Origin: Climacium dendroides
Taxonomy: Eukaryota; Streptophyta; Bryopsida; Hypnales; Climaciaceae
Assembly (NCBI GenBank): GCA_950106755.1
Contig: OX467089.1
Coordinates: 26,889,345-26,953,344, forward strand
Direction of reading: 5' to 3'
DNA length: 64,000 nucleotides
Shown: piece by piece, positions 24,690-36,063 of the stretch
How the letters are laid out: every line of letters starts with the position of its first letter
Numbering within the stretch: the stretch's first letter is position 1
Notes under the pieces: model-generated
Database searches by the model: none
What the model saw: the letters and a program-made list of their open reading frames with translations, nothing else
Told to the model about the DNA's origin: nothing
Position numbers and translations under genes: made by a program

Positions 24690-25620
24690 CCCCTCAAGTC
24701 CCAAAATTCCTTTGGGGACTCTTAGGGTTTTAGATAGGCTTGTGTAAATTCAATTTTTGACATATTTTTTTTCTAACTTCTTTCAAAGATAGGAGATCAA
24801 ATCAACTTTTGGAGAATATCATTTTCATTCAATTGGGGCCTAGGAGAAAAAGTTATCCCACCCTAAATACAAAAATCAGCTCAAGGGGGAGCCCAAAAAA
24901 ATTACAAAAAATTGAATTTTTTTAGTTTTTTTTTTTTTTTTTCCTCAAAGGTAATATTTTGTTTACATCTAAAGCTTTGATTCATTCTATTTGGACTAGC
25001 GATGAGAAAGTTATGAACAATCTTGTTTTTCAAGCAATCTAAGCATGTTCTTGAAAAAAATAACTTACAATATTCAATTTTGAATGCAATTTTTGCAATA
25101 TTTCAAAAAAAAATTGCTAGACATGGTTAAGATTGCTCACTAAAACAATCTCACTTTTGGGATTTTTGTGATTCAATTCCATTAATAACTCTTAGAGTTA
25201 TCAATGGTTTAGTTTTCCATTCAATCTTGAATGTACTTCTACTTAACAATTTTTTAATGAGTGAAAATTAAGTATTTTTTTGTTGAATTTTTTGTTGGAT
25301 TTTCAACTCAATTTTTCACAATAAAAAATAAAAAAATAAAAATTAGTAGTGCAAAAATTAAGTTAAGAAGATTTGAAGCCAAAGAATCTAGTTGAACAAG
25401 GTGTAAAAAGACTTGTTTTCTTCACTTTAAATGCAAATACCTTGCAATCTATGCAATCAAAGTTTTTGAAATTTCTTCCACGCATTCTTACACTAATCTA
25501 GCGCAAGATCCTACAATTAGATATGTAAAAAAAACAATTTATAAAGTTTTTTGCTCTTAGCAATAGAAATGGCAGTTTTGAGTGATTTTTGATGGAAAAA
25601 TGGCCTTGTGACTCCAAGGG
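24690..25620. mobile_element. TTAA-flanked AT-rich element
   Basis: TTAA at 24686-24689 is followed by CCCCTCAAGTCCCAAAA. The other end is CTTGTGACTCCAAGGG followed by TTAA at 25621-25624. The termini are imperfect inverses. The right arm matches, in reverse, the left part of the element at 3690. No coding capacity is seen in the 931 bp. TTAA duplications are known for piggyBac-like elements and some others; superfamily not assigned. Confidence 0.6.
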
Positions 25621-25624
25621 TTAA

Positions 25625-27435
25625 CTATATAAAAAAATTGGTACATTTCTTGTTCTCCTTGTTTGAACGTAAGATGTTTATTATTTTGGTTCCACTTACT
25701 AATTTGTCCCATTTACATGAGATGCTTATTTGGTTAAGAGCAATGAATATTTTAGACAATTGTTTGGCACATTTCTTGTTAGACATAGATATGTAAATAG
25801 AAGTAATTGTTGAAGTTATGCCATAGACAAAAGATTAAGGTGCTAGAAATAACATGTATGGTAAAATTTGATTTACATTTGTTATTGAATTCATTCAAGC
25901 TATCATAATAAAAAATTTCATACTTTTCATTAAAATAAAACTAAAAATATAAATTTAAAAAAAACAAAAAAGAGATGTTATCTTGAATTTAGTGTTTAGT
26001 TGTGTGATTATTTTCAAACCCCTATTAATAGTGGTAAGACCAAAATTATTTATTTATTGAAATTCTCATGAAAATAAATGACAAGTGTTTTGGGTCTATA
26101 TACAACTCTAGTTTCAATGTGAAATTTACCTTCAACATTAAGAGCAAGGAAAACGTTCAAAAGAAGTCAAAGAATTCCCTCTTTTTTTCGAATAGAAAAA
26201 ATAGGAAGAAAAATAAAAAGGATTAAATATATTAATAATACTCTCTCTTCTATTTTTGAAATAGAAAAAATAGGAAAAAGATAAAAAATTAAAAAATATT
26301 TTTATCATACTACTAAAATCATAACTCCCTCTTTAATATCACAAATGCTACCATTAATACTAGGGGCTCATGCTTCCTATGCTACACATTCATTGTATCA
26401 CATATTAGTAAAAATTTTGATATATTTGAATAGAATGCATGATAATGATTTCAATAAGTCTTTAAAATAATTATTTTAAATATTTTGTAAAAATATTTTC
26501 AATCATGCATGCATAGAAATCGTATTTTCACACAATGTGATATTACAGAAATAGAGTAGCAGTTTGCAATCACTTTTGTAATATTGCATTTTACAAAGGG
26601 TGATATTATAGAAATGATATAGTTGTTGCAATTAAGGTGATATCAAAGAAGATCCATATGATGATATTATAGAGGTAGCAAATCCATTGCTTCTCTTGGC
26701 TTTACACTTCTTTGCACTTCTATGATTTTGTGCTTTTGTGAACTTTGAGCTTTCATGATTTCAATTTTCTATTGCCACTACCAAATGATTTTGAGAAATT
26801 TATTCAATTGAAGCGATTTTGGATTCCACAACAATTAAGTTGTTCACAAAGGTTTTGAGATTTATAATTTTTTTCTTTTCAATTCTTCAATTTGGGTTGC
26901 CATTTTTTGTAATAGTGGAGTCAAATTTCTAATGCATTTTAAATGTATGTGTATCTTTTATAGTATTTGCCATTGCATATGTTTCATTCATCATTCAATA
27001 AATTTCTATTGTACATTTCAATATATGCTTACTTATAAAAAAAAAACTATACAAAGATTTTAGTCATTTTAATTTGAAGATTTATTGAAATTTTTATTTT
27101 GCATTCTATCTGATACATAAAAATTCTTATAAAATTCTAATGATGAATGCGTATCATAGCAAGTGCCAACCGCTAGTTTTATTATTGAAATAGGAAAAAT
27201 AGGAAGGAGAAGGAAAAGATTTTTTTTAATTGAGCAATAAAAAAATCCAAGAGCACATGAATTGGAAATTGGATCCTAGAAATGAGTGTCAACACTTTAC
27301 AATATCTAGGGCCGGAGTAATGAATTAAAAAATTGGCCTTAGAATTTGGCCTCGACACTTTATATTATCTAAGTCAAGAGTGGTGAATTGGAGCGAGATT
27401 GAAGGCAAATTGGGCTAGCCTTCCATCTGGCCCCA
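25625..27435. other. AT-rich DNA, no recognised gene
   Basis: It contains short repeats of AAATAGGAAAAATAGGAA-type sequence around 26180-26290 and 27190. No coding exon was recognised. Confidence 0.35.
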
Positions 27436-27439
27436 AGGC

Positions 27440-27757
27440 TAATATAACCAACCTAAAATCACCCACCTCCTCAAATGTACACTATTTGTACATGTTGCTT
27501 TTTTGTAGCCTTTGGCAATGTACAAATGATGTACATTTGAGGAGGTGGGCAATTTTAGAGCCCTATGCCATTTCAACTTCAAAATTTTATAACTAATTCC
27601 ACAAAGCTCAAAAAAACATGAAACAGTTTGGGTTAGATGCCAATTCCACTTGTATTTGAAGGAAAATTTACCAAAAAATATTTCACAAGGCTTCACCTCC
27701 TCAAAATTCAATTCTAGTTCTTATGTGGGCAATTTGTGGACTTCCTACTTTAGGCAT
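27440..27757 (+). repeat. Dispersed foldback repeat, copy 1
   Basis: It contains CCCACCTCCTCAAATGTAC pairing with GTACATTTGAGGAGGTGGG around TTGCTTTTTTGTAGCCTTTG. This is followed by a conserved tail (CTAATTCCACAAAGCTC) and an end like CTTCCTACTTTAGG. Copies are at 29641 and, reversed, 50429-50747. Confidence 0.75.
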
Positions 27758-27759
27758 GA

Positions 27760-29640
27760 ATGGAAATTTTTACACTTATTTTTGAGAGATAAAGTCATAG
27801 GTCTATTGGAATTCATAAAATTTATCAAAAAAAATTGGACTAGGGGGCATATTTGAAATTATTGTGAATTTTTAAAAGAAAATGTGGTAAAACTTCATAT
27901 CAAATACAAAATTTACTCAAAAAATCTGAAATTTTTACCATAGTTGTATATTATGGTATTTAACATAATATTATAAACCAAAGTTACCATATCACTCTAA
28001 AATTACAAAATCAACAAACCATAGTTGTAGGTCCAAATCTCATATTGCTATAAAATGTTGAAATTTGCGAATTTCAAGATTTCTAATTGGAATAGAAACA
28101 AAACTTGATAAGCTTCATCTTATTGGTTGGACACAAATTCAATAAACATCAATTTTATAGCTAAAATTCACAAGAAGAGTAAATAACAAGAAAGTGGCCA
28201 AAATACACTACAAGAGTGATCCATATATTAACCTTGTAACAACAAGGTGACCTAATAGTGATGGATGGATGATAGAGAATCCTTTTATAAAGGATAGAAG
28301 TGTAGATGTTCATCCTTGAAATTTGTGTGAGAAGGGAAAGTCTTGGTCAATAGTTTAACCTCCAATGAATGCCCTCAGTATTTTTTGAAGCAAATGATTC
28401 ACATTATACCAAAAGGATAATTTCCATGGTGACAAGCTTGGTGTTCTATGGTTAAGCATTTCCTTTAGAAAAAGCAATAATACCATAATGAGGGAATTTG
28501 CAATACTATTCATTGAAAATATACTATTTACTTAAGCAATTTTTTAAAAAAGATGAAAAAACTTTTTTTCCATCCTACAATCTTATATGAAGTCATCTAT
28601 AGGGTCACTTAGTGTTTGCAACAACGTTTGAAGGTGAAGGAATTTACGAAGTAAAGACATACTAATGGAAGTAATATGTAGAAGTTATAAATTAAATAGC
28701 ATATGTTTACCATTGATGGAGAAGTAAGAACATTTTTGAGTAGTAGTGTAATATTTTCTAGTAATCGCAATAGCAAGGTGTGTACTATAAATTGATAACT
28801 TTGGACAAACAAGGAACCAATGGTCAAGGTGAATCAATCCCCTCATTCTCTCAACCAAGGGTAAATATAAAAAATTATCTCCCATTTTGTATTTGATTAA
28901 TTAAGATTTTTCCATCTCTTCTAGCTAAAATACAACCACTCATTCAAATTATAAATTCAAAATTTTTAAATTTTATTATGGATAGCAAATAAAAAATTCC
29001 AATATTTTGGGGAATGAGGAGAGGGTTTCAATTCACCTTGACTAGAGTGCTATTGAGTGAGCTTCTATTGGCATTACCACAAACTAATGGCCTCCTTACA
29101 TGTATTGGTGGGTGGGAAAACTTCATAGGGGATGCTACAACTACAAATAGCAATTACACTTTCCCTTATAAGTATACAATAAGAATTGCACACATATTGG
29201 ATTCCTTCAAGATTGACTAGTCTCTATCAATGGGGTTGTCCCCAATTACATTGAAGCTTCAACTTCAACCTTCTTGCTTGTCCAATCCAACAAGACAATT
29301 AATAGAGCCTATTTGTTTGTAGTTTGCATTGTAGTTGCTAGACTATCCACTGGGCTCACATTTAAGCCTGCCTTAAATGACACCAATAATCTTATTCATG
29401 AACACCATCATGTAGCTTCTCTTTCTGGAATAAGTTTTAAGTTATCAAATGATTATCAAATGATTTTGAATAGGGGAATCAAGGAAAAGTGACAAACAAG
29501 GAAAATCAAATTTATCCCCAATTTGATCCTATTGACAAACTCTAAGGGCTTCATGCTAGGTGAGCTAGGTGAGTAAAAAAACTTTTCATCCAACCAACTC
29601 ACATGGCAAAAGGCTCTAAACTTGGAATGGAAATCCAAGA
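27760..29640. other. AT-rich DNA, no recognised gene
   Basis: Open frames around 29014-29492 run for about 70 codons each, without similarity I can name. They may be decayed coding sequence of an element. Confidence 0.3.
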
Positions 29641-29860
29641 TAAGGTAGGAGGTTCTATAGGTGCATAGGCTCTAAATTCACCCACCTCCTCAAAATGTAT
29701 TGTATTTGTACATGTTGCTTTTTTGTAGCCTTTGGCAATGTACAAACAATGTACATTTGAGGAGGTGGTGATTATAGAGCCCTATGCCATTTCAATTTCA
29801 AAATTTAATAACTAATTCCACAAAGCTCAAAAAAACATGAAACAACTTGGGTTATAGGAG
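29641..29860 (+). repeat. Dispersed foldback repeat, copy 2 (left part)
   Basis: From TAAGGTAGGA through the CCCACCTCCTC / GAGGAGGTGG stem to CATGAAACAACTTGGGTTA it parallels copy 1. The remaining right part (GAGGAAAATTTACTGAAAAT to CCTCCTACCTC) appears about 620 bp later at 30474-30575, so the copy was split by an insertion or rearrangement. Confidence 0.7.
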
Positions 29861-30473
29861 GGGGCTCAAATTCTAACCCTCCTTCAAACCAACCCTGAAG
29901 GGGGCTTCAAAATGAGCAATTAAGGTTCATGAAATGGACTACTTATAATGTGAGAGTATATTGAGATTTGTTAGATACTGATTCATATTTAGCCAATGGT
30001 TGAAATAAGAGCCAAGATGGGTTCATTTCAAAGTCAAGGTGTGTCCACTTAATTTTTCTAAATAAAAAATTGGTTGCCTAATTGCCTTCTTACAAATACT
30101 AAAGAATTTAGAGTCTATTTAAGTTTAGTAAAGGTCACATTTTGGAACCTAATGTATTACTTTTTGCATGCTACAGTGTTTATTTTGGGAAGAGTTCATA
30201 GTTTGATGTGTGTGGGTTTTGCAAGGCCTATAATCAAAAATAGGTACCTATGGCAGAATTCTTTGGAGATTCATAAGGAATTCATCAATGCTCCGAAAAA
30301 TATGAAACCACTTGTGTTTGGCATCAATTTTTCTTCAAGTGAAAAATAAGGAAAAAAACATTTTCAAGCATCTGAATCAAAAAAAAAAGGGCCGACAAGG
30401 GTTGGTTATGAGCACACTACCTGAGATGCTGGTTACACTTGTCTTTTTGAGATGCTGGTTACACTTGTCTTTT
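29861..30473. other. Sequence separating the two halves of repeat copy 2
   Basis: About 600 bp absent from copies 1 and 3, with no recognised gene. A 23-bp direct duplication (GAGATGCTGGTTACACTTGT) is at 30422-30470. No terminal repeats were identified. Confidence 0.4.
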
Positions 30474-30575
30474 GAGGAAAATTTACTGAAAATCACTTCA
30501 AGAAACTTCACCTCCCCCAAATTCAGTTTCAGCTCTTTGGTGGGCGATTTATTGACCTCCTACCTCAGCAAGTAT
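30474..30575 (+). repeat. Dispersed foldback repeat, detached right part of copy 2
   Basis: It matches 27657-27757 of copy 1 (AGGAAAATTTAC, CTTCACCTCC, GTGGGC, ending CTCCTACCT). Confidence 0.65.
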
Positions 30576-30579
30576 CTGC

Positions 30580-31343
30580 CTCACTGTGCAGGCACGGACA
30601 CATCAACACCCAGCTCCTCAAATGGTGCACGGCGAGACCGACAGACTGTCATTGCCCTGGTGCTCAAGTGCGCAACAACTTCACGAAGCTTAGCTTTGAA
30701 ACGGTAATCTTATTATTAATTTTCCCGATAGAAAAATCTATCTGCACTCACCAACAGCTATGGCTGCAATCCCAATCCAGTGCAATCGTTTGTAACAAAT
30801 CAAATCAGTGCAATCGTTTGTAACAAATCAGTGCAATCGTTTGTAACAAATCAGTGCAATCGTTTGTAACAAATCAGTGCAATCGTTTGTAACAAATCAG
30901 TCCTGTCCTGTACATCAGATTGGGTTTCCAAATATTAGCTACACTATTGACTATTCTTATTCTTTTCCAGTTTTCCTTTTCCATCGAGGTTGCTTCACGA
31001 AGTTACTCTGAACTGTCTGTGAACTAAGTATCATATTTTTATCCAGCTTTGTGTTGATTACAGTCATAACATTCAGTAGCCTTCAGGGAGGCTGCCTTTC
31101 CCTCCCTGGAGACGTCATCCACGAAATTCATGCATGCATCATTACTCTAAGCTGTAGTACAGGGATTGTGTGCCAGTAGATTTATGGCGTGCTCCATTTT
31201 CTTTTGCTAATTCTAGGACTGAACATATAAATCAATATGATTTGTAGAAAAAAATGATTTGCCTAAAATCTTAAGCTAGAATCCATTGAGTAGCATGTCA
31301 GTGCAATCTACCATGTGGCCATCACAATAACTTACTTTCAATT
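30580..31343. other. GC-richer stretch, no recognised gene
   Basis: Less AT-rich than the neighbours, with an open frame ending at 30707 and no recognisable product. It contains the 23-bp tandem array at 30780-30900. Confidence 0.3.
30780..30900. repeat. 23-bp tandem repeat, five copies
   Basis: GTGCAATCGTTTGTAACAAA.. starts at 30780, 30808, 30831, 30854 and 30877. The first unit has a 5-bp insertion; the others are identical. Confidence 0.95.
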
Positions 31344-31977
31344 TTCAAATGTGGAGAGAAGCTTTTTATATACCTACGGGGTGGTAGGAAGTAGAAATAT
31401 CCATGTGGGATATATAAATTAGAATTTGTAGTTTTTAAACCACCAATAGTTAAAATCAAAAGTAGGAATTGTGATTGAAGTAGAATTTCATATCTCATTT
31501 AGGCATAGTATATTAATTTTTAAAAAGAATTTGAAGTATGAAAAGTTGATAAATTGAGATCAATTTCATCTCCAAAAAATTTGTTTGAAATTTTGATCCT
31601 CCAATCAAAAGTTATGAACAAATTTTAGAGAAGATGTTCGAAAATGTAAAAAAAAATTCCGTTCCAACCCCTCTCTGAAATTTGTCGATAATTTTTTATT
31701 GGTCCATAATTTTTGATTGGAGGATGAAAATCCCAAATGGATTTTTGGAGATAAAACTTAACCTCATTACCCAACTTTTTTTAGTTCAAAGTTTTTTGAA
31801 AAACGTTCTTATACTATGCCTAAATGAGGTCTGAAATTCTACTTCAATCACAATTCCTACTTTTGATTTTAACTATGAATGGTTGAGAAACTACAAATTC
31901 TAATTTATATATCCCACATGGATATTTCTACTTCCTACCACCCCGTAGGTATATAAAGAGTTGTCATCTCATTTGAA
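31344..31977. mobile_element. Long foldback (hairpin) element, copy 1
   Basis: Two arms of about 300 bp are inverted copies. At the outer end, TTTATATACCTACGGGGTGG pairs with CCACCCCGTAGGTATATAAA; near the centre, CCTCCAATCAAAAGTTATG pairs with the ATTTTTGATTGGAGG arm. The loop is short. There is no open frame of note. A related hairpin lies at 33345-33850. A transcript would fold into a long near-perfect duplex. Confidence 0.85.
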
Positions 31978-32930
31978 GCCTCTAAATATGAATGGCTTGC
32001 AAAGTTTTATGAGGAAGTTCCAGTATTGAAATTGATTACTTCAATGATTAGATAGCCACTTTGTTTAAAACTTATATTTTGTGCACTATTTGAATTGAAA
32101 GTATTTGAGTTTTTATTACCTTGAGTTTGCAAATTTTGTGCACTATTTGAATTGTTAGTATTTGATTTTTTTAGTACCTTGAGTCTATAGTTGCAACCTT
32201 GCAACTAAACAGAACTCTGACAAATATTGACACATTAATAGTTAGCTATTGATGGTGTCCAATATTCCACACCATTTTGTCAGGGGGAAAGCGGCACTTC
32301 CCTCTGCTACTGAATGTTATGGTACTAACTGGTCCCTTATAGTACTTGTTCATTTGTGGAAAATAAAAAAGACAATAGGATTAATCTTAAAGTATGCATG
32401 TGACCTAGAGTTTGTTTTGTTCTATTCTTAATTAAACCTCCTTCTAACACAAGTTTACAAACACATGACAAACTTTTCAATTAATTCTAAGGTAAAAACA
32501 CCCAAAACCATTACTTTAAGCAATTCACCATAGTTAGAGACATGTTTTTCTAAAAATAATATTTTTCTAGTATATGCAAGCGAAAATTATGAATATTAAA
32601 AAAATAGATTTTTTGGACATTGCATGTAATTTTTATGATTTTTCAAAGTGTTGGGTGCCTAGACCACTGGAACTATCCTACAGATGCCTCCAGAATTGAA
32701 CTGTGCAAAAATCAGTTGTTAGTAAATTAGAGTTCAATATGTATCCTTCAAGTGCATCAACAAATCAAAGTTAAACATGTATAAGACACATTAATGGAAC
32801 TCTAGGGACACTTTAAGGACACTCTATAGAACAAAGATTAGGTATACGGACGAAATTGGATGTTTCTACCTTAATTTAATACATAACATTCAGTAGCAAC
32901 AAGAAAGACTTGCCTTCCCTTAGACATAAT
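31978..32930. other. AT-rich DNA, no recognised gene
   Basis: It has a local duplication around 32080-32175 (GTGCACTATTTGAATTG, twice) and otherwise nothing recognised. Confidence 0.35.
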
Positions 32931-33080
32931 GATGTGGAATATTCTACACCATTTCATCCTCCACATGATATGGTGTGAAATATTCCACACCTGTCCATTT
33001 CATCCCCCACATGATATGGTGTGAAATATTCCATACCATTTCATCCCCCAAATGATATAATGTGGAATATTCTACACCCA
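32931..33080. repeat. Degenerate 36-46-bp minisatellite
   Basis: Units start at 32931, 32967, 33013 and 33054 with the pattern ATGATRTGGTGTGAAATATTC.. followed by CATTTCATCC. This is the same core as the 43-bp array at 1138, 31.8 kb away. Confidence 0.85.
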
Positions 33081-33344
33081 TTAGTAGCTAACAATCCATG
33101 CATCGCAAATTGTTAGAAAATTGAAGCTTACTCACATGAATACCTAAGACAAAATTGTAGTTGAGTTTAATAACAAAATGGATTACTAAAAAAACAATGC
33201 ATTCAAATAGGTTAGAAACAAAATCAATGATTAAGATTAAAAGTTTCATGAAATTAGGATTTTACTCATTGGAATTAATGTTCCACTTTCCTCACTATGT
33301 TTTGAATGCCTTTCATGATTTGTGATTTTGGAATGAGAAGACAA

Positions 33345-33850
33345 ATCTTTATATATATGGAAGGGGTAGGTGGTAAAGTAAACAATGTGGGATAAATAAA
33401 TTAAATTTAGTAGAGGCTCAATGGCTCATAGTTAAGTCAAATTGAAGTAAAAATTCTATTTGAAGTAAAAATTTAGACCTCATTTGGTCATAGTAAAATA
33501 AAAAAATTTAGACTAAAAGAAGTTGGAAAATCTATTTAAATTTCATCTCTAGTAATTTGTTTGATATTTCAAGCCTCCAATCAAAAGTTATGGACAAATT
33601 TCAAAGAGGGGATGGAAGGGACATTTTCTTTTACATCTTGAAACATCCTCTCTAAATTTTGTCCATAGATTTTGATTGGAGGCTTGAAATATGAAACGGA
33701 TTTTTAGAGATGAAATTCAAATAGATTTCCCAACTTTTTTTAGTCCAAAGTTTTTTGAAAAAAGTTATTCTATTATGACTAAATGAGATATGAAATTCTA
33801 CATAAACATCATTTTGACATTTTGACAATAAGTGGTTTAGCACTCATTTT
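33345..33850. mobile_element. Long foldback (hairpin) element, copy 2
   Basis: It has the same internal organisation as 31344-31977: GCCTCCAATCAAAAGTTATG pairs with the ATAGATTTTGATTGGAGGC arm, and CCCAACTTTTTTTAGTC pairs with GACTAAAAGAAGTTGG. The outer part of one arm is missing, so the hairpin is asymmetric. Confidence 0.8.
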
Positions 33851-34516
33851 CGAATTATTCCATATCCTTTGACGATTCATGGTGAAAAATCAATTTCAAT
33901 ATAAAAATGACATCTTCAACCTTCATTCCTTCAAATGTTTCCTAGTCAATTCCTTCATAGGGCTATCAAAATTATTTTTTAGATGGCGGAGGGTTAAATG
34001 ACATTGGGATTTTGATTCAAAAGATTCTCATGGTGTTTGGCAAATCATCTTAACATTTCTTTGAATATTTGGTTGGTTGGTCTAAGATTTAGAAGGAAAA
34101 AAAAAAGCGTAATCTATAAGTCTACTCGTAAAGGCCGGTAACGTATATTTGGAGTTTGCAACTTTGCATGCCCCCAGCTAAGCTGGTTCAGTGTCTTTTG
34201 CTGGTTCCGCAGGGCTTAGAACTTGGTACTACAGTCGTTATTCCAAAGGCCGGGTGGGCTACTAACTCCCTATCTCGAAACTAGCCAATTTTAGCCCCAA
34301 AGGACAGACTAGTGACTGTGGAAATCACATCCTTTTGGGTACCGTGTGAATCATTTGCTTAGGAAAAAAAATCCAAGGTCACTCATAGGAGTTTAAATTA
34401 TTGTACAAGATTTTTATACCTTTTCACATAAAATTTCAAGGTTGAACATCCACATTTTTTTTCTTTACATAGAAGGGATTTTCTTGTCATCCATTGAAGT
34501 AATTGGACATTTAATA
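33851..34516. other. Unassigned DNA
   Basis: A GC-richer patch at 34110-34340 interrupts AT-rich DNA. I see no gene, tRNA cloverleaf or repeat in it. Confidence 0.35.
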
Positions 34517-34649
34517 TACAGTCTTGTCCGAAAAGTCCACACACCCTAAGTTGAAATTTGAAGCGTTTAATTTAGGACCTTCAAAAATCCGAAATGAAAG
34601 AAGCACTACTTGAGACTAATACACAACATGGAGGAAACCCTAAACTACT

Positions 34650-35820
34650 ATCACTTCGTATGACCTCCATCCGCTTCAATTATAGCTTGAATTCTGTGAG
34701 GCATCGAATCTATAAAATTATCAACAGTGTCATAATCAATATGCTCTCTTTCTTCTTATGCGGCAACAAACAACTGAGAAGCGCTCTCACTCTTTTTGTG
34801 TGGCAACAAACAACTAAGAAGTGCTCTCACTTTTCTTGTGTGGTAGCAAACAACTAAGAAGCGCTCTCACTCTTCTTGTGTGGCAGCAAACAACTAAGAA
34901 GCGCTATATGGGCAATGTTCCTGCTCTAAGAAATGATTTTTGAGTTTCCATTTCAACAACAACTACAAATTCTCAATTGGATTGAGATCTGGTGAGTTAA
35001 GTGGCCAATAGAATTGTACATAGCCACAATCCTTTTGAAGTTTCTTGTTCTCAGGACCGTGATGCCAAGTTGCTCCATTTGTTACAAAATAGACATGATT
35101 AGGATTATCACATAGACTCTTAATGAAAGGAATTACATGGGGTTCATGGATCTCACTCGCAAATTTGGAAGCATTGAGGCCCAATTTATCACGAGGACTT
35201 CTAGGTTCCATCTCAGTCCTCTTCTTCACCAAAATCAATTTCATGCGGTTGTCTTTTGCTATGTATGCAAAAACTCCAACATTGGTTCTCACTGACTTGA
35301 AACTTGGCTTCAAATTCTTTTGGCACAATTCCTCTCCAAGTCTCACATGCACTTTCTTCCTAGTTGGATTAGGATCGTACTCAATTGTGGCTTCATCAAT
35401 GAACCCCACTTGTCCCCAATGCTACGAATCCCATTGACATCGCCTCTGTACAAACTCCTTGTACTTTTGTTTTTGTCCACTTTTTTCTTGGAATCTTGAG
35501 ATGGAAACTAGATTCCTTGAGGATTTTGTCAACACTGGAATGGCCGAGCCCAACATCAACGATATTGGTGATTGAGCCCAACACCAACAATATTGGTGAT
35601 CGCTCACAAATTCAACCTTGGATTCTCGTCTACTACTTCTACAACCCTCTTCCTCTTTGCTTTTGTGAATTTTGAAGGGCGTCTAGAGCATGCAACAATC
35701 TTGATGTCACCCCCACACTCATCGCCTCTCTTCATGACATCTCTCACTTACTTGTGACTTAGACAACCCTAATTTAGCTAGTTCCTCTCACTTGCTCAAA
35801 TCCGGTCTCCTCACCGCCAT
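34650..35820 (-). pseudogene. Tc1-type DD34E transposase pseudogene
   Basis: It starts MAVRRPDLSK at 35820, then EELAKLGLSKSQV, typical of Tc1-like N-terminal DNA-binding domains. The catalytic core follows: FIDEATIEY (first Asp), YFVTNGATWHHG (second Asp replaced by Asn), and WPLNSPDLNPIEN (final Glu, 34 residues after the second site). The C-terminal end is DSMPHRIQAIIEADGGHTK near 34660. Defects: stops and frameshifts in the N-terminal part, a TAG at the Trp following IENL, a 40-bp tandem expansion at 34762-34921, and the Asp-to-Asn change. DD34E spacing marks the Tc1 branch rather than the DD39D mariners common in seed plants. Confidence 0.85.
34762..34921. repeat. 40-bp tandem repeat, four copies, inside the transposase
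   Basis: GGCAACAAACAACTAAGAAG-type units start at 34762, 34802, 34842 and 34882 with a 40-bp period, expanding the 3' part of the dead transposase gene. Because 40 is not a multiple of three, each added unit shifts the frame. Confidence 0.92.
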
Positions 35821-35864
35821 TTCTCCCCCTCACTATTGTTTGCAACTCACAAAGGGGTGCGAAG

Positions 35865-36039
35865 ATGGGGAATTTCATTAAAATGGCGAATATTTTGTGA
35901 CTTTGACATCCCACAGTTCAGATTGGGCAGTCTAAAATCTAGTGCACTAATAGATTTTAGACCGTTGAGTCTTAATTGTGGGAATGGCACACTATAAAAA
36001 TGCAACATGGAATATCACCATTTTAATGAAATTCCCCAT
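35865..36039. mobile_element. Foldback element of the AATTTCATTAAAATGGCG family, with 4-bp duplication
   Basis: The left end ATGGGGAATTTCATTAAAAT and right end ATTTTAATGAAATTCCCCAT are near-perfect inverses over about 30 bp. They are flanked by GAAG at 35861-35864 and 36040-36043. The interior is a further foldback (CCCACAGTT.. against AATTGTGGG, and CTAAAATCTA against TAGATTTTAG). It sits inside the left end of the Tc1-type transposon, so it inserted later. Confidence 0.88.
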
Positions 36040-36063
36040 GAAGTCTTTTCAAACACGATTGTA

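Larger units (their letters stand above)
34519..36061 (-). mobile_element. Tc1-type (Tc1/mariner) transposon, inactive
   Basis: The right end reads TA then CAGTCTTGTCCGAAAAGTC at 34517. The left end at 36061, read on the minus strand, is TA then CAATCGTGTTTGAAAAGAC. The ends are inverted repeats, flanked by TA as expected for this superfamily. Without the 175-bp element and 4-bp duplication inserted at 35865-36043, the transposon is about 1.36 kb, normal for Tc1. It encloses one decayed transposase gene on the minus strand. Confidence 0.82.
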
